Of a stretch of DNA of 64,000 nt, positions 11,974 to 22,108 are shown one piece after another. The notes beneath the pieces are model-generated. The model was not told where the DNA came from. It did no database searches and saw nothing but the letters and a program-made list of their open reading frames with translations. Every line of letters starts with the position of its first letter. The stretch's first letter is position 1. This DNA comes from Yarrowia lipolytica. Lineage: Eukaryota > Ascomycota > Dipodascomycetes > Dipodascales. The position numbers and the translations under genes are program-made. The stretch lies in contig NC_090772.1 in NCBI RefSeq assembly GCF_001761485.1, positions 62,001-126,000 of the forward strand. The letters are read 5' to 3'.

Positions 11974-13911
11974 ATGTCTGCTGACGCTTCTCTTGTTGCT
12001 GCCGAGAAGGCTCTCGAGAAGATGACCCTCGAGAACAAGGCCGAGGCCTCCCCTGCCACCAAGGAGGAGACCACCACTGAGGCTGCCCCCGCTGAGGGAG
12101 AGGCCAAGACTGAGTCCTCCGAGGAGAAGGGCTCCAAGGAGGACCAGGGCGACAACGCCTCCCTCTACGTCGGAGAGCTTGATCCCTCCGTTACCGAGGC
12201 CATGCTGTTTGAGATCTTCAACCCCATTGGCCCCGTTACCTCCGTCCGAGTGTGCCGAGACGCCATCACCCGACGATCTCTTGGATACGCCTACGTCAAC
12301 TTCCACAACCAGGCTGACGGTATCCGAGCTCTTGAGGAGCTCAACTACTCCCCCATCAAGGAGCGACCCTGCCGAATCATGTGGTCTCAGCGAGACCCTG
12401 CTCTGCGAAAGACCGGAGCCGGCAACATCTACATCAAGAACCTGGACCCTGCCATTGACAACAAGGCTCTGCACGACACCTTCTCTGCCTTTGGCCAGAT
12501 TCTGTCCTGCAAGATTGCCACCGATGAGTTTGGCAACTCTCGAGGTTTCGGATTCGTCCACTACGAGTCTGCCGAGTCTGCCGAGTCTGCCATCCAGCAC
12601 GTCAACGGTATGCTTCTGAACGACAAGAAGGTCTTCGTTGGTCCCCACGTCCCCAAGTCTGATCGAATGCAGTCTTTCGAGGAGCAGAAGAACTCCTTCA
12701 CCAACGTGTTCATCAAGAACCTTGGTACCGAGATCACCGAGGCTGAGTTTGAGGAGCTCGTCAACAAGTTCGGAGAGACCTCCTCTGTCCACCTCTCCAC
12801 CAATGACGAGGGCAAGCCCACCGGTTTTGGTTTCGTCGACTACAAGGAGCACGACGTTGCCGTCAAGGCCATCGACGGTCTGTCCGAGACTGAGTTCAAG
12901 GGAAACAAGCTCTTCGCCGGCCGAGCCAAGAAGAAGTATGAGCGAGCCGACGAGCTCCGAAAGCAGTACGAGGCCTCTCGACTTGAGAAGCTCAACAAGT
13001 ACCAGGGCGTCAACCTGTACATCAAGAACCTCGATGACACCATTGACGACGACAAGCTGCGAGCCGAGTTTGCCCCCCACGGAACCATCACCTCTGCTAA
13101 GGTCATGGTTGACGAGGCTGGTAAGTCCAAGGGCTTCGGTTTCGTCTGCTACTCCTCTCCCGAGGAGGCCACCAAGGCTGTCACTGAGATGAACCACCGA
13201 CTTGTTGCCGGCAAGCCTCTGTACGTTGTCCTTGCCCAGCGAAAGGACGTCCGACGATCTCAGCTCCAGCAGCAGATCCAGGCCAAGAACCAGATGCGAC
13301 TCCAGCAGCAGGCTGCCGCTGGTGGTCTCCCCGGCCAGTACATGGGCAACCCCGGTGTCTTCTACCCCGGCCAGCCCGGCTTCATGCCTCCTGGACGAGG
13401 TGGAATGCCTTTTGGTGCTAACCCCCAGATGATGATGCGACCCCCCATGCCTCCCCAGAACCAGTTCCCTCCCCGAGGTGTTCCCGGTGGCCCCAACATG
13501 TACGGCGCTCCTCCTCAGGGCTACCAGCAGGGTGGTTTCCCTCCCCAGGGCCCCATGCGAGGCGGCCAGCCTCCCCGATCCGGCCAGCCCGGTCCCCAGG
13601 GTCAGTTCCGAGGTGCTCCCCGACGAAAGGACGGTGAGTCCCGAGTTGCCGACTCCATTTCTAACGCTCTTGAGAACGCTCCTGAGGAGCAGCACAAGCA
13701 GCTCGTTGGTGAGGCTCTGTACCCCAAGGTTCTCGCTGAGAAGGCCATTGATGGTAACGCCGAGTTTGCCGGTAAGATCACCGGTATGCTGCTCGAGATG
13801 CCCATCAAGGAGATTCTCGAGGTCATTGACGACGAGGAGGGTCTCCAGGCTCAGATCAACGACGCCATCACCGCCTACAACGAGTACCTCAACTCTCAGA
13901 AGGAGGAGTAA
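11974..13911 (+). CDS. PAB1: poly(A)-binding protein
   Basis: The 645-residue protein binds mRNA poly(A) tails and links them to eIF4G, translation and deadenylation. It has an acidic/Ala-Glu-rich N-terminus (1-60) and then four RRM domains starting near residues 62, 150, 244 and 346. Each has RNP2-like (LYVGEL, IYIKNL, VFIKNL, LYIKNL) and RNP1-like (GYAYVNF, GFGFVHY, GFGFVDY, GFGFVCY) motifs. A Q/M/P/G-rich linker (about 430-555) follows, and then a C-terminal MLLE (PABC) domain (about 557-640) with the KITGMLLEM core. Length is slightly above yeast Pab1 (577), mainly in the N-terminal extension and linker. It is intronless, with very strong codon bias (CGA, CTC, GAG, GCC), as expected for a highly expressed gene. 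The start is the first ATG, in the context CAACAATG. Confidence 0.97.
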   Translation: MSADASLVAAEKALEKMTLENKAEASPATKEETTTEAAPAEGEAKTESSEEKGSKEDQGDNASLYVGELDPSVTEAMLFEIFNPIGPVTSVRVCRDAITRRSLGYAYVNFHNQADGIRALEELNYSPIKERPCRIMWSQRDPALRKTGAGNIYIKNLDPAIDNKALHDTFSAFGQILSCKIATDEFGNSRGFGFVHYESAESAESAIQHVNGMLLNDKKVFVGPHVPKSDRMQSFEEQKNSFTNVFIKNLGTEITEAEFEELVNKFGETSSVHLSTNDEGKPTGFGFVDYKEHDVAVKAIDGLSETEFKGNKLFAGRAKKKYERADELRKQYEASRLEKLNKYQGVNLYIKNLDDTIDDDKLRAEFAPHGTITSAKVMVDEAGKSKGFGFVCYSSPEEATKAVTEMNHRLVAGKPLYVVLAQRKDVRRSQLQQQIQAKNQMRLQQQAAAGGLPGQYMGNPGVFYPGQPGFMPPGRGGMPFGANPQMMMRPPMPPQNQFPPRGVPGGPNMYGAPPQGYQQGGFPPQGPMRGGQPPRSGQPGPQGQFRGAPRRKDGESRVADSISNALENAPEEQHKQLVGEALYPKVLAEKAIDGNAEFAGKITGMLLEMPIKEILEVIDDEEGLQAQINDAITAYNEYLNSQKEE

Positions 13912-14517
13912 TTGTGTAATAAAATGTGTGGATTATGTGATAAGGATAAGCCAAGTAGTGAGCCAAAACCCGAGCAGTACCACTTGCATAGCAGTGAGTA
14001 TGTACTTGTAGATGAATTATAGAGAGTCATGATTGAGGCCATTGGTAATTGGTTTGTAACTAACGTTGTTGTTGGTCAATTGGAAATATGTTACCACCAA
14101 TGGATTCACAGTGCGCATGTTGCAATACTAAAGTGGTCTGGGAATTGCGATACAGTTGATTCTGGGAGTGTTCAACGACGACAAAGGTGCTGCGATATAG
14201 TGTGCATACGTATGTATAGTATTGTAGTCGCAGCAGTATTCTCAATATCACTAATCTCAACTAAAGATTTCAACGGGGGAAATGGTGCAATTCTCTCAAA
14301 TCACGAATATATCCCTGTTCGACACCAAGACCAAATCAACATGGGCTTTGGGTGTAGAGTAGATCATGAAAGACGGTGTACATAAGGCAGTCGTCCAATA
14401 CTGTACTAGTACAATGGCTCATCAAAGGACTATCGAGTCGGAAACTCATATCATAAATTAATATATACATCTGTTGTGAAAGCGGTTGTGGTCATTTCTT
14501 CCTGTCGCTCAAGGTGG
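13912..14517. other. intergenic stretch between PAB1 and a convergent small gene
   Basis: PAB1 ends at 13911 with an AT-rich 3' region (AATAAAATG just after the stop) likely to hold its cleavage signals. Only short ORFs with no gene-like features are present. Confidence 0.6.
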
Positions 14518-15139
14518 TCACTTCTTTTCATCGGACTGAACGAGGAACGAAGTAATACTATCTGCCTCTTGCTGCCGGATCTCTTCGGCTCGCTCCTGTA
14601 TGAGCTGTTTCTTTGATTTAAGAGGAGTGGCATCCACAAACTTGATCGAAAAGCCCTTGGGTTTCTCCTCGGGTTCAATTTTCTCCACCTGGGTTAGTTG
14701 ATACTGAGAGTGGTAAGCGTAAAGCTAGCATGACGACCAGGATAGGTTTCCAAAGGTCAATCCCACGAGAACAAATGAACTCCATGAGCTGATTCACCAA
14801 CTTTCGCTGCAACAACTGTCTGTGTTGCCACACTGGGGTCAAGGCTTCGGTCGTCTCCTTACCACTACAATCGGAAAGTAATGTCCAGAAGTTCTGTCTA
14901 GCATCCCTTGATTTTCTTGGAGTCTTGATTTTTCTTGGAAGTCCTTGATCTGCCGCAGAAAGTCCTTGGTCATTAGCTCTCGGGCTGCGCCCTCAGCTAC
15001 CTCCTACTGTCATACTCACCAGAACATAATTCTTGTTCATAAGCCACACTCCCCAGACGGCCCCGAAAGTGAGTCCTATCGACAGAGCAACGAATCTGCT
15101 GTTGAAAGTGGCGCCTGTTTTTGGGATCTTGGTGATCAT
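14518..15139 (-). CDS. small spliced single-pass membrane protein, function unknown
   Basis: Two exons, 15139-15020 (40 codons) and 14688-14518, encode 96 residues. The 331-bp intron has GTGAGTAT at its start and CTAACCCAG at its end, phase 0. The N-terminus is short and basic (MITKIPKTG), followed by one membrane segment at about residues 17-34 (VALSIGLTFGAVWGVWL). The rest is a hydrophilic, Glu/Lys-rich tail with probable coiled coil (QLIQERAEEIRQQEA, about 69-83). This architecture is common among small inner-mitochondrial-membrane proteins such as assembly factors or accessory subunits, but no family is recognised. It is divergent from UBC13 across 148 bp. The ATG at 15139 has a good ACAATG context and is the first in the frame. 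Confidence 0.75.
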
Positions 15140-15287
15140 TGTGGTTGTGCGGGATAGTGTCTACTTTTTTTCGCCTCGCCTGTGGCTTGCATTTCATATC
15201 GTATAGTAGGGTTAGGGCTGTCTCTCCCAATATCACGGTTATCTCAACCACTGTGCGTACATTGTTAGCATCTTCAATACACCCCCA
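15140..15287. promoter_or_regulatory. shared divergent promoter
   Basis: Only 148 bp separate the start codons of the minus-strand membrane-protein gene and UBC13, so both promoters must share this segment. No TATA box is evident. Confidence 0.55.
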
Positions 15288-15740
15288 ATGAACGCCCTTC
15301 CCAAGAGAATCAGCAAGGAGACCGAGCGGCTCGTCAAGGAGCCCGTGCCGGGAATCTCCGCTGCACCCCACGACGACAACCTGCGGTACTTCGACGTCAC
15401 TATCGACGGGCCTACCTCTTCCCCCTACGAGGGCGGTACTTTCAAGCTGGAGCTCTTTCTGCCCGAAGACTACCCCATGGTGCCCCCCAAGGTGCGATTT
15501 CTGACCAAAATCTACCACCCCAACATTGATCGACTTGGCCGAATCTGTCTGGACGTGCTCAAGTCCAACTGGTCGCCTGCTTTGCAGATCCGAACCATTC
15601 TGCTGTCCATCCAGGCGCTGCTTGGAGCTCCCAATCCTGACGACCCGCTCGCCAATGACGTGGCACAAAAGTGGAAGGAGGACGAGAAGACTGCTATTCA
15701 GACTGCCCGGGACTGGACCAAGGAGTACGCCAAGGCGTAG
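15288..15740 (+). CDS. UBC13: ubiquitin-conjugating enzyme E2, Ubc13 type
   Basis: The 150-residue E2 would form K63-linked ubiquitin chains with an Mms2-type partner, acting in error-free DNA damage tolerance (PCNA polyubiquitination with Rad5/Rad18). Length matches the family (about 153). Visible features are the N-terminal helix [12 protein letters not shown], the HPN motif (YHPNIDRLG) and the catalytic cysteine Cys87 in GRICLDVLK. The segment around [12 protein letters not shown] is typical of Ubc13. Yeast UBC13 has an early intron; none is needed here. The ATG at 15288 is the natural start because the protein aligns with family N-termini from residue 1. Confidence 0.96.
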   Translation: MNALPKRISKETERLVKEPVPGISAAPHDDNLRYFDVTIDGPTSSPYEGGTFKLELFLPEDYPMVPPKVRFLTKIYHPNIDRLGRICLDVLKSNWSPALQIRTILLSIQALLGAPNPDDPLANDVAQKWKEDEKTAIQTARDWTKEYAKA

Positions 15741-16440
15741 AGATTAGAGTAATTTATTGAGCATGCCCCCACCAAACAGAGGTCGTAAAACGGAGGTTGG
15801 ACATTGTACCCCTTGAAGGTTGCAGGGTTTCTGATGGAGCCGGAGCTGTTAGGCCAAATGGAAGCCGCAGACTGCAAGTTGGAGATGGCCTTGTGTTTTG
15901 CTGCTGTAGAAGTGGAAGTTGCCCCTCAAGCCTCAAGCACTTACTGTACTGGTCATTAGCCGATTGACTCTCAGCTTAGTTAAGCGACAGCACGATATTT
16001 TTAGTAGGGGTGGCTTCTGTTATAGTGCGATGGTCTCAGATGAGGTCTCATGCAGTAGAGATTGAGTGAACCAAGAAGGTAGATCAGAACTCACAAGCTA
16101 CTGGGGTTCATTCAAAAGCTATTGTATCGTAAAACAGATAGCTGCAATGGATTCTGCAGGCATGAGTTGGTACATTAATGTTTTCAAATCTTGTAAACAT
16201 CTCTCTCAGGGCTTACTGCGTTGGGCTCTCATGCTCCCTTCCGCTGTCCCGCCGAATACTGGACATATCGGGCCAGTATAATACACATGTGGGAAGATGT
16301 CATATACTTGTAACACTCAGCTACAATGTTGTACAGTACAACGGATGCCACATCTGATATCAGTAATATACTGCTATCGATAGAGGTTCAATTCCATCCC
16401 ACAGATATCATCCCGCTCAGCTCCATCAGTCTGCACCAAG
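15741..16440. other. intergenic stretch, no gene seen
   Basis: This is 700 bp between UBC13 and the decayed gene. Short ORFs only. It contains TACAGTA/TACTTGTA words near 16310-16340. Confidence 0.55.
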
Positions 16441-17468
16441 ATGGCCCTCTCGCGTGTGCGAAAGTTGTACCTGAAGATCCCCTACTACCGTCTTGAATAT
16501 GGTCAGTGGATCTCATGGCAGGAGTACACCAATTCGATTTCGAATCGGAGTCCCTTCTACCACCGTTTGGTCACGCCCAGCCCGCCTGAACGTGCGGAGG
16601 AGCCATTACCGAAAGATTTTAGAGCTCTACAGGGAAAAAACACAGCGGGAGTTGAAGGAGTGGAACTTTCACGACCTCGGCCCGACTAATGGCAACAAGG
16701 CCCTTGGTCAGACAGAGAATGGTGGCTGTAAAACTGCAGATTCTACTCTTGCCTCACAGGTATACAGAGCTTACCCTTTCAGACTCCAGCGAAAAACAGA
16801 TATCCGGGCAAGCCTGTATGGCAACAAGGGTTCCAACATCGATGAAGAAGAAGAAACTTGTCTTTTCATTCAGTACAATGATGACACAAGTCAAGAACAC
16901 TTCTTAGAATCGCTGAACGCACCCTGTAACTCCCTTCTGCTTGTAGCAGACAGTAGGACATTTTCACAAGGCGATGCGGGGATATTTTCGATACCTATCG
17001 TGTTCTAAGAGGTGGACAGGCCCTGCTTATTGGCACGAGTCGTCCTCTCCAAACAGCAGACTGTTGTTCCTTCTTGAACATCCAGGTGGTTTGACATGAG
17101 TCGGAAGTCAGGGACTCAGAGTTGCCCGCATTGAAGCCCTTCATCCCTGAAGATGACTGGTACCCTCGATACGGTCTATCTTACCATTATGATGATTTTC
17201 TTATATATGTGGTAGATGTTCAAACCAGACGAGTTCATGATGTGATGGAGAGAGATAAAGTGGTTCATGTACTTGTAGGTGTTTCAGACGGACAATTGGA
17301 TATATTGCAATATGGAAATACGCAAGGGAGTATCTCGCGAAGAAGCGCCAGGAGCAGAATGTGACAATGATGGAAAGCCTGATAGAGAATTTATTGGAGT
17401 ACCCAGACATAGTAGATGCGTGCAAGGGAGAAGCTATAAGGTGGTCTGCTATGCAGCGAGGTCATTGA
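16441..17468 (+). pseudogene. decayed protein-coding gene of unknown family
   Basis: Protein-like stretches occur in succession along the plus strand but in different frames, separated by about four disruptions. The first begins at a credible ATG (16441) with a basic, LYR-like start (MALSRVRKLYLKIPYYRLEY). Later parts include an acidic stretch, a segment with LRGGQALLIGTSRP, one with IPEDDWYPRYGLSYHYDDF, and a C-terminal helix-rich piece ending at a stop near 17468. No GTGAGT...CTAAC-N-CAG pair is found here, so introns of the usual type do not explain the frame changes. No reverse transcriptase, integrase, capsid or transposase motif is seen. I read it as a broken host gene that would once have encoded about 340 residues. 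It ends close to the 3' end of EGD2 (convergent). Confidence 0.45.
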
Positions 17469-17635
17469 GTGAAGAGATCTGATTCTTGACGTGGTGGTGG
17501 AACCAACAAGATCTTAACGATGCGCTGACTAATTATACAATCATGTGGTCTTGGCTTCAATGCTTGTTCCTAATGGCAATACTGTAAATATCCCACTGTG
17601 TTGCTGTATTCAATCAATTACTAATGACTAACTGT

Positions 17636-18360
17636 TTACTTGCAGAGGTCCATGATGGTGTTGACAACATCAGAGTCGTTCTTCTTAAGACCGTTGATGG
17701 CCTTGTTTCGGGAAACGTTGGCCTGCTCCATAACAAGCTTGATGTCGGAGTCCTCAAGGCCGGTGGCATCAGCCTCGGCCTCGTCCTCGGCATCCTCGTC
17801 CTTGGACAGAGAAGCAGCCTCGAGGTCAGCGGTGATGGAAGCGGGATCCTTGGAGGCAAGCTCAGCGCCAACCTCACCGGCGGCAGCAGCCTCGGAGACG
17901 GAGCCGGTCTCGGCAGCAGCCTGCTGGGCCTGGGCAGCGGCGATCTGGGCAGCTCGGGCGGTGGCCTGCATGTCCTCGTGCTGGGCCTCACCGAAGACAA
18001 CGTAGGAGTTGCCGGTGGGGGTCTTGTAGACCTCGGGGTTGGCGATCACGAAGATGTGCTGTCGGGTTCGCTTGAGGACAACTCGGGTGATACCCTCAAC
18101 CTTCTGGAGGTTGAGCTTGGAGATGAGGGCTCGGGCGGCCTTCTCCTCCTTCTTGATGACGATGGTGGAGTTCTCCTCGATCTGGGGGACCTGGTCCTCG
18201 GTAATTTCCTCAATCTTGTTCTCGGCAGACACTGTGTTAGCGAACGAATTAGCGAGCTATGGTGTAGCCACGGGAAGCAAGCGATCTGAACAAGCCATGA
18301 TCTGTCGATATCTCGTCGTTTTCTGCTCAATTGCGGTTTTCTGCGTTGTTTGTACTCACT
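17636..18360 (-). CDS. EGD2: nascent polypeptide-associated complex subunit alpha
   Basis: This is a 198-residue NAC alpha subunit. It binds ribosomes with NAC beta and shields nascent chains at the exit tunnel. The coding exon is 18231-17636, and the first base of the start codon is base 18360 on the other side of a 128-bp intron (18359-18232). The intron starts GTGAGTAC and ends CTAACACAG; joining A to TGTCTGCC makes the ATG in the context AAAAATGTC. The NAC domain spans about residues 15-80 (SKLNLQKVEGITRVVLKR, VYKTPTGNSYVVFGEA). An Ala/Gln-rich linker follows, and the C-terminal UBA domain spans about 160-198 (IKLVMEQANVSRNKAINGL, ending VNTIMDLCK). Without splicing, the frame could start only at a GTG. 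Codon bias is strong, as for ribosomal-type genes. Confidence 0.94.
18232..18359 (-). other. EGD2 intron that splits the start codon
   Basis: The 128-nt intron runs from GTGAGTAC to CGCTAACACAG. It lies between the A and the TG of the initiation codon. Confidence 0.88.
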
Positions 18361-18971
18361 TTTTAATATGGTGATGTGTATATGTTGTGTCGGGAGTGAA
18401 ATTTTCACCACAAGCGGAGTGGGGTGTACATTTGAGCATGGTTACCCGGCAAGGGTTAGGGTCTGCGGTGCGTACCTGAATCCTAAATGTGTGGAGTTGC
18501 GAGGAAATCAAAGGAGGGATGATGAGAGGAGGAAAAGATGGATATATATCATGCCGAGGGAATAAGACATACAAAGACAGAGATGGAAATTGGACATTAG
18601 AATGGGGAGAAGGTGATAGGTGCGGTGTCCATTTCAAGTTACAAGTACAGGACTGTACTTGTAGTGAGTCTGACTGTACATGCACTGTAAATTGCATAAA
18701 GCTCTGTCAGACATTACTTGGATACTTTGCATAATTAGTTGGAATTAGTTGAAGGTGGAATTACGCTGAGGGTTACTTGTCAGTTGTTTCAGTGACTCAA
18801 ACCACACAAAAAGATTGTGAGATTATTAAGAGACAGCTATTTTATGAGTATGTTTTTTTTCGACACTTGCTGTAGACCTGATATTGAGATAATATCTATC
18901 TCGTTGTCATGTAAATTTTACAGAGGCTTGCTCACAAAATTACTTAATACATTACTATACTCAAATACTAT
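18361..18971. other. intergenic stretch: EGD2 promoter and 3' side of the permease
   Basis: The EGD2 5' leader and promoter lie just above 18361. From about 18700 the DNA is AT-rich and probably carries the 3' end signals of the minus-strand permease. No further gene is seen. Confidence 0.55.
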
Positions 18972-20642
18972 TTAACTTGCCTTCCCATCCGACATCTCGG
19001 CATCAGACACCTTCTCCAACACCTTGTCAGCCTGACTAGTGGCCTCGCTCTCAATCTTATCAGCATCCAACACTTCCATAATCTGGCCCTCCAAAACAAT
19101 GCCATTCTTGTAGCAAATTCGTTTCTCGTCTCTCTTGTAAAAGTACAGAATGACCATAGCTCCGATTGCGCAGCAGGCAGCACAAGCAGCACAGGTCCCG
19201 AAACCCTTGGTGAACCGAGGAGACTCGACTGTGGGAAACACCAACACTGAGACCCAGGCCGAAGAAGACTGACCAATCATGTTCATGCAAATGACCACAA
19301 TGGCATACTCCTGAGGATCGTGTCTCATAATGTCACTGACCCAGCCGAATAAAACTGGACTCATGGACCAGGACATGTACTGGAGACAAAAGGCGAACCA
19401 TTTGGCGGACTCCGTGACATCCCAGATGGCGAGAATCACACACCCTATGAAGTTGAACACCTGGGTTATGACTATAGCCCCCCATCGGCACTTGAACATG
19501 TCTGCAAAGACGGAAGCGGAGTAAACATAGACGAAACCGAGACCCGGAGCCACGGAAGACAACTGGTTGATTTTCTGGTTAGTATAGCGTTGGTTCCCGT
19601 CACTGTCTGTCAAACTCTTGAGCCACAGAAGGAAAGACCCCGAGTTGCCGCTGTTGTTGTTGTAGAAAACGGATGTGATGAGAATCATAGTGGGTAGCTG
19701 CCAGGAGGTAAGCAGCGGTTTCCAGAGTGTCCAGTCGGTGAGTTTCTTGCTGGGCTTGGCCTTCTTCTCCGTCACATATGGTCGCATACGTTCTCTGCAT
19801 CTTCGGATCTCGTCGTCAGACAGAAACAGAGACACGCACTTGTCTGGGGTGCCCGGGATCATAAAGTAGCCAATGACAGCCAGGGGCAGTGTGGCAATGG
19901 CGTCGATAATAAACACCCATCTCCATCCCTCAAATCCACCAAGTCCATGGAGATCCAGAGCAGCACTAGCCAGGAGACCGGAACTGAGCAGACCAAGAAA
20001 CTGGCCCATGTAAAAGAAACCAGCTCGTCTAGCAAACTCAGAGGGCTTGTACCATGAGCCCATAAGGAAGTATGCCGTGGGCACGAATCCAGACTCGAAA
20101 ACACCCACAAAGAACCGCAGCACCTTGAGAGCTGCAACCGAGTGGATCTTGCAGCAGAACAGAGTCATGAGACCCCAGCAGAGATCCATGACTGGAAGCA
20201 CAATGTGAAGGGGCACCTTGGGGAGAATGTACATGAACGGCAACTGGAAGATTACCGCTCCAACAATGTACATGGCTTGGACCTGGACCAGATCGTTACC
20301 TTCAAACCCCAGGTCTTCTCTCATGCCACTGACGTACGCATTGTTGACGTTGGTCTGGTCCAGGTACTTGACCCAGTAGACGACGAGGGCATAAAAGGTG
20401 AGCAGCACGTCGAGCTTGCAGATGAGCTTCTTGTCCGAGGCCGTGTCTCGCTCGTCAAACCACTTGAACCACTTGTGGGACGCCCGGTCGTATTTGTTCT
20501 GGCGGTACTCGTACTCGTCAAAGAACTTCCACCACGGGCGGTTGGTTTCGTCTCTGTATTCCAGCTGCAGTTCGGTCTGGTCGGACGTGTTTTCGACCTT
20601 GAGGTCGTCCTCCACGTGACGCAGAGTAGGGATGAATCTCAT
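18972..20642 (-). CDS. MFS permease of the anion:cation symporter family (Dal5/Fen2/Vht1/Liz1-like)
   Basis: The 556-residue plasma-membrane transporter has about 12 membrane segments, a hydrophilic N-terminal region of about 75 residues and a C-terminal acidic tail. The segment KYLDQTNVNNAYVSGMREDL (about residues 93-112) is the signature of the fungal allantoate/pantothenate/biotin permease group. The W.KP..FARRAGFF segment follows the pattern seen after the central helices of this family. Substrates in the family include allantoate, ureidosuccinate, pantothenate, biotin and nicotinate; the substrate here cannot be decided. It is intronless, and the first ATG is at 20642. Its promoter shares the 1.5-kb gap with the divergent metallo-hydrolase gene. 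Confidence 0.88.
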   Translation of the reverse strand: MRFIPTLRHVEDDLKVENTSDQTELQLEYRDETNRPWWKFFDEYEYRQNKYDRASHKWFKWFDERDTASDKKLICKLDVLLTFYALVVYWVKYLDQTNVNNAYVSGMREDLGFEGNDLVQVQAMYIVGAVIFQLPFMYILPKVPLHIVLPVMDLCWGLMTLFCCKIHSVAALKVLRFFVGVFESGFVPTAYFLMGSWYKPSEFARRAGFFYMGQFLGLLSSGLLASAALDLHGLGGFEGWRWVFIIDAIATLPLAVIGYFMIPGTPDKCVSLFLSDDEIRRCRERMRPYVTEKKAKPSKKLTDWTLWKPLLTSWQLPTMILITSVFYNNNSGNSGSFLLWLKSLTDSDGNQRYTNQKINQLSSVAPGLGFVYVYSASVFADMFKCRWGAIVITQVFNFIGCVILAIWDVTESAKWFAFCLQYMSWSMSPVLFGWVSDIMRHDPQEYAIVVICMNMIGQSSSAWVSVLVFPTVESPRFTKGFGTCAACAACCAIGAMVILYFYKRDEKRICYKNGIVLEGQIMEVLDADKIESEATSQADKVLEKVSDAEMSDGKAS

Positions 20643-22108
20643 GAGAGGAGATTGATCTTGGGCTATTGTTGGCGATGGCGATGAAGGTGATGGTTGCCTT
20701 TTGACGACGCAGTGACAACAGGAAAGACTGGTCGATACTGTAGGAGCCAGTCAACGACTGATGGATCAGTATATAAGCACAGATGGTCCCTTAACCCAGT
20801 ATATCTTATCAACAGCGTTACAACGCGGTTGGACGTCATCGTCTTGGCGTTGTCAAGGGGTATAGTCTGGGGCTGTGGAGCTAGTAGCCACTATTAGCTG
20901 CAAAAAGTCCATATGAGTATCTCTGTTGCTGTTGATAAAAGTAGCGCATTTCAGGGTGGATTGAGTCTGTCTCAGACATTCTCAGACATCATCACCTACC
21001 AGCGCATAAATAGGCAATGTTTTTTTTGGATGACTGTAAAATCCACAACACTGCTGATAATCACTCAACAATAACCGCTATCAAACGTTTCACGTCACAG
21101 ATAGCCGCTGGACGTTCCCAACAGTTTGACACATCTGATAGCGGGTAAAGGATCTGGCGCTGTACAGAACGAGTAAAGTAATAGCTCTGGGTCAAGTAGC
21201 TACAGCATAAGACCTATGGCCCTTGGGTAACCACGATCTCCGTGGATAAAGATGCCGATTAGAAAACGCAAACGCGTGAAATGGTATCACGTGACATAAT
21301 CACGAGATATCGCCTGACCCGGAATGGTCCGACGGTCGGAATCACCAGTTCTTTGTTATCCAGGGACCCACTCGGATCGTGTTTAGTCAGTTTCGACTGT
21401 AGGGTAGCGTTAGCGTAGGTGCGTGCATGACCCCTAATTTCAACCATAACTTAGCAGTTGTAGAAAGTCACGTGCCGAGCCGAATAGAACCGAACGTCGC
21501 AAGCAAGTAAACCGAATACGACGGCCCGCACACTTGTCTTTACAAATCGTGCATTTCGTCCCTCCCACGTCCCGTCTCCTGCAGAAATACGACCTCCCAG
21601 CAAGTGTAAGCGGGTTGCTGGGTGCAGAAATACGAGTAGCAAGCAAGTTGAGCCGAGTTGCTGGTCAAAGCAATCGTGAGGTTTTGGATTGGCTCAGCAA
21701 GGCAAGAGGGTATTTTAGGGATGGTTGGCGTGAGCAATTGTGGCCGTCTGAAGGAGATTTGGTCCAGGCATGTTCCATCTATCTTCATATGTTCGTACAG
21801 ATGGTCCCTTGTGGCAGTACATCGGCTTTAGGCGTTAGTGAGCGAGGCGCGCAACACCAGCTCGTATTGTACGAGTAAACTGCATCATTTGTCAGCCCTT
21901 CCATCACACCATGGTGAATCTAGATCTGCACCAAACGCCAAAAACGGACATCTTGCATAATCAGGAGCCGAAAAACGGCGCAGTGCGCATACATACATAC
22001 ATACATACAAACATATATATATATATATAGATATATAGTCGAGCCCTTCTTCCTAAGCACAACATCCCGTCGTAACACCAATACCGACACACAACACAAC
22101 CTTCAGCC
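20643..22108. other. intergenic stretch between divergent genes, with microsatellite
   Basis: This is 1.47 kb between the permease start and the DUF4336 gene start. It holds both promoters. A CATA/TATA microsatellite lies at 21991-22038, and a tract resembling a TATA box (ATATATAG) sits about 75 bp before the downstream ATG. A 114-codon ORF around 21534-21878 is matched by equally long antisense frames and is not taken as a gene. Confidence 0.55.
21991..22038. repeat. CATA and TA microsatellite
   Basis: About five CATA units run into a TATATA tract, 70-120 bp before the DUF4336 start codon. Confidence 0.85.

Noticed and set aside
11968-13695. 575-codon open frame on the minus strand across PAB1
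   Set aside because: It is an antisense shadow caused by strong codon bias (few TA-ending codons) in PAB1. Its Leu/Val/Gly/Ser composition mirrors the sense codons, with no motif.
14997-15668. 223-codon minus-strand frame over UBC13
   Set aside because: Antisense shadow of UBC13. It also runs through the first exon of the small spliced gene in another frame.
16380-16400. GGTTCAATTCC, a tRNA B-box look-alike
   Set aside because: No cloverleaf can be drawn and there is no A box at the right distance.
17624-18289. 221-codon plus-strand frame over EGD2
   Set aside because: Gly/Leu/Ser-rich shadow of the NAC alpha reading frame.
21534-21878. 114-codon plus-strand frame in the gap before the DUF4336 gene
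   Set aside because: Several antisense frames of similar size overlap it, and there is no motif or codon bias.
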